Of a DNA stretch of 64,000 nucleotides, positions 61,789 through 64,000 are shown in pieces (positions within the stretch are counted from its first letter, which is position 1; each line of letters starts with the position of its first letter). The translations under genes and the position numbers were made by a program. Source of the DNA: Trochalopteron elliotii (Eukaryota; Chordata; Aves; Passeriformes; Leiothrichidae); assembly GCA_024734555.1 (NCBI GenBank), contig JANPWX010000162.1, positions 646,799 to 710,798 of the forward strand, read 5' to 3'. Under the pieces are notes generated by a model. The model was not told the DNA's origin, searched no databases, and worked only from the letters and a program-made list of their open reading frames with translations.

Positions 61789-61949
61789 GGTTATATGCAC
61801 CCACCTCTCTCCATGCACAACAAGCCCACCAAGGCTCCCTCACCCCTCAGGCTGTGCCCACGCCCTGCTGCCTCCAGCCCGAGGGCTCTCCAAGTGCCCT
61901 GAGGCAGCAGCCCAGCACGGAGCTGTCTGCTTTGCTGTCTCTCCTGCCT

Positions 61950-62200
61950 CGTGATAAATGAGAGTCTGTTCTTTTCTGGTATGTGGTTTGATCTTAATTT
62001 CCTGTATAAAGTTCTCAAGAGAATGCCAAGATGAAATAATTAGACTATTTTGCGATAAAGAGTTAACATTGTTATTCAAATGTATTCAGAATTCATTTAC
62101 CACCAAACAATTTACACTGCCGCCCTCCTATCCTGCTGAAATTACCAGAACGTGTTATCTGACACACAAAGCGTCTCATGACCTGAAATAACTTCATCAA
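61950..62200. promoter_or_regulatory. Candidate conserved non-coding element (AT-rich)
   Basis: Unique AT-rich stretch with GATCTTAATTTCCTG, GATGAAATAATTAGAC and GAATTCATTTACCACC. Composition only. Confidence 0.25.
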
Positions 62201-63339
62201 CCATTAAATGCTTGAGCAGTGGGTGCATGGCCACAGAAATGCCCAAGGGGATGCAGGAGAAGCTGCAAAGGCAATAGTAGTGATTTAAAAACACCCTGGT
62301 GCCATCCCCTGCCATCGTCCCCCAAAGGACACTCTGGTCACCAGGCACAAGCTGAGCAGAAAACCCCTCGAGCTGCCTTCCTGAGGATTCCCACTCCAGC
62401 ATTCATGTCCCCCATGGCTGTGCAGCTCCCTGCCCTTGGGTGCTGCCTTTTCAGCCTGGAAAAGCCTGTTTCTGCCTTTATTTTTAAAAATACAACTTCA
62501 TTTGCAGAGTGTGGGAAGGTGGTTTCAAAATAAGATTCCTGACAGGCATAATAAGCCTCAGAAAAGCCAATCACACAGAGCAGGATAATTATCCACAGAA
62601 TTTGTTTTCTATGTATTTGTATAAAGTAATCAATGATTTTTTTTTCTCACACGGACTCCAGTTTGATTGTGTTTTCTGTGTTACTTGCAAATCATACAAA
62701 TAATCAATGCCCTGACCCCTTCTCTATGCAAACACAGCTTAGAAAGACACTACAAGAAATAAAATCCGATAAGTTCCTCATGCAGGGTTGTTTGTTTAAA
62801 AGCTTTGCTGGAGACTGATCCTGCTCACAGCGACTTCAGAGACACAGGACTGGGACTGTCAGACATGCTCGAGGTGGGATTATTGCCACAAACACCAGCA
62901 GGAACAGAACCTTAGTGAAAAACCTGGCACAAAAGTGGGGACCCAGATGTAGAAGTGATGCCTTTTAAAATGTAGCAAGGAAAATGAACCCATTCATCAG
63001 AGGCCCTGCACACCTCTCCTGCAGAGGGGCAATGTGAGCACACAGTGGGGTGGGGGTGACCCAGGGGCAGGGCAGGCTGGGTCCCCTGGCCCACACAGGG
63101 GGACACATCAGCTGCACTCCTGGCAGGAGCGGGGTGGCAGAAGGGTGGTTCAGTATCACCTCCTCAGCAGCAGCCGAGTGCAAACCCACTCAGGACCCCC
63201 CAGACCCAGCTCTCACTGCTTGACCAATGCCAAGGGTCTGTTCTTTATAATTACTGATCCCAACCCATTGGCATCTGACCCGCACGTGTGTCTCACTAAC
63301 ACATCATCCCCCAAAATAATCACCCCGAGTGATTTCTGG

Positions 63340-63680
63340 TGATGCTTCAGCAGAGCAGGCGGCTGGAACGGGTCTGCTGGAGCCGCCGGTCCTGCTCCAC
63401 CTGCGCCACCCATCCCGCTCATCCCGCCCTGCTTTGTTTAGGGATGGTGCCATCAGCTCCGCAAAATGGCATCAAGCCCTCGTCTGTCTGTCGCGTCGAA
63501 AGGTGCTACTACGTCTTTTGAATCCGAGTGAAAGGTTACACAAATGGGCTCTCCGCGGCGCCATAACCACCTCACTCAGTGTTTTTAGCTGCGAGGGGCA
63601 CGATGTTACAAACGCTCGGCTGCTCCGTGCAGCTCCTGGTGCCAGGTGTGATCTCCCGGAGCTCAGCCGCAGTGAGGGCT
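63340..63680. promoter_or_regulatory. CpG-enriched patch near window end
   Basis: CpGs cluster (GGAGCCGCCGG, TCTGTCGCGTCGAAAGG, CTCCGCGGCGCC) without a clear repeat. No exon 1 coding block was found. It may belong to a chain of regulatory elements leading towards the true promoter beyond 64000. Confidence 0.4.
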
Positions 63681-63779
63681 GCCAGCAGAGCAGGGTTTTT
63701 TTTTTATTGGGGGTAAACACGGGCCAGCTCCTCACACCGCCACCCTTCTCTACCTCTATTCCGGAGTAACTCGGAGCTG

Positions 63780-64000
63780 AATCGAGCACTTGGAGCGGCT
63801 CCGGATGATGTTTTCTGATACGGCATTTTCAAATATTTAACAGATTGCGTAATAACCGAGCAGCTGTTGAATAAGCCTCAGATACAAACTGCTGCTTTAA
63901 AAAAACCCCATCCAGTAACAAGGCACAGATTTCTCTTTGTACGGGTGCATGTATAGATTATGTTTAGATGTGTAGATTAAATATTTATATTTTACTGGTG
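63780..64000. promoter_or_regulatory. Candidate conserved non-coding element (AT-rich), cut by window end
   Basis: Unique AT-rich stretch with CAAATATTTAACAGATTGCG and TAATAACCGAGCAGCTGTTG, including an E-box CAGCTG. Composition only. Confidence 0.25.

Larger units (their letters stand above)
1..64000 (-). other. GRIK3: GRIK3 gene, internal part (exons 2-5 and flanking introns)
   Basis: The whole window appears to lie within one minus-strand gene for the kainate receptor subunit GluK3, a ligand-gated cation channel at synapses. Four exons with GT donors, AG acceptors and compatible phases (1, 1, 0, 0 at the successive junctions) encode consecutive parts of the amino-terminal domain. GRIK3 is preferred over GRIK1 or GRIK2 because diagnostic stretches such as [25 protein letters not shown] and [15 protein letters not shown] match GluK3 as I recall it; the GluK2 equivalents are FEYVESGP, YDTQKINLYDSFEASKK and MKRGKEFHVIFDCSH. 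The signal-peptide exon 1 and all exons for the ligand-binding domain, pore and tail are outside the window. Intron 1 is at least 54,852 bp. Exon numbering follows the usual vertebrate kainate-receptor layout. Confidence 0.93.
9149..64000 (-). other. GRIK3: GRIK3 intron 1, 3' part (at least 54.8 kb)
   Basis: Everything above exon 2 reads as first-intron sequence. It holds solo-LTR-like insertions, CR1 fragments, minisatellites, CpG-dense patches and AT-rich unique stretches, which are listed separately. Stretches where I see nothing beyond ordinary intron sequence are about 9.15-11.4, 11.7-14.38, 22.2-25.5, 28.0-30.1, 30.4-32.7, 33.4-37.7, 38.8-40.7, 41.2-42.9, 44.0-45.8, 46.1-48.3, 51.4-53.4, 54.0-58.0 and 59.0-60.7 kb. 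A very long first intron is normal for vertebrate kainate-receptor genes. A separate minus-strand or plus-strand non-coding transcript cannot be excluded. Confidence 0.8.

Noticed and set aside
61325..61954. 209-codon plus-strand frame rich in Cys, Val and Ser
   Set aside because: It is translation of the 10/20-bp minisatellite; parallel frames are open as well.
1..64000. CRISPR arrays, operons, bacterial promoters, tRNA or rRNA genes
   Set aside because: The DNA is vertebrate; tandem arrays have no spacer structure, and no tRNA or rRNA fold was recognised by eye.

Overview
The window looks like part of a bird chromosome, most likely a songbird. It lies inside one large multi-exon gene on the minus strand. 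The avian signs are CR1 retroposon 3' ends in both orientations, short solo LTRs of endogenous retroviruses, and moderately GC-rich introns full of short tandem repeats. Species was not determined.

The gene is recognised as GRIK3, the kainate-type ionotropic glutamate receptor subunit GluK3 (formerly GluR7). Four consecutive internal exons can be read on the minus strand with matching splice phases: exon 2 (8972-9148), exon 3 (7964-8221), exon 4 (5879-6060) and exon 5 (1963-2016). Together they give 671 nt of coding sequence, covering about the first 220 mature residues of the extracellular amino-terminal (LIVBP-like) domain. Exon numbers assume the usual vertebrate kainate-receptor layout. 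Exon 1 (signal peptide) was not found and should lie beyond position 64000. Exon 6 onward should lie before position 1. No second protein-coding gene is supported.

Layout in plus coordinates: 1-1962 is part of intron 5; 2017-5878 is intron 4; 6061-7963 is intron 3, with a 430-bp CATCC array, an assembly gap and a hairpin close to exon 4; 8222-8971 is intron 2; 9149-64000 is at least 54.8 kb of intron 1. Intron 1 holds six solo-LTR-like copies of one family with TGATGCC...GGCATCA ends, two copies of a second solo LTR (one with a perfect 6-bp target duplication), one further LTR-like block, three CR1 fragments, several minisatellites and a 7-bp-unit AT array that reverses orientation. It also holds four CpG-dense patches (near 14.8, 43.2, 60.9 and 63.5 kb) and several AT-rich non-repetitive stretches rich in TAATTA-like words that may be conserved regulatory elements.

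The protein-coding content is conventional and no undescribed gene system was found. The most notable points are structural: a direct repeat of about 160 bp on both sides of frame-shifting exon 4, a poor splice acceptor for exon 4 beside an unstable repeat, LTR polyadenylation signals in the sense orientation within intron 1, and an internal CpG island that could be an alternative promoter.
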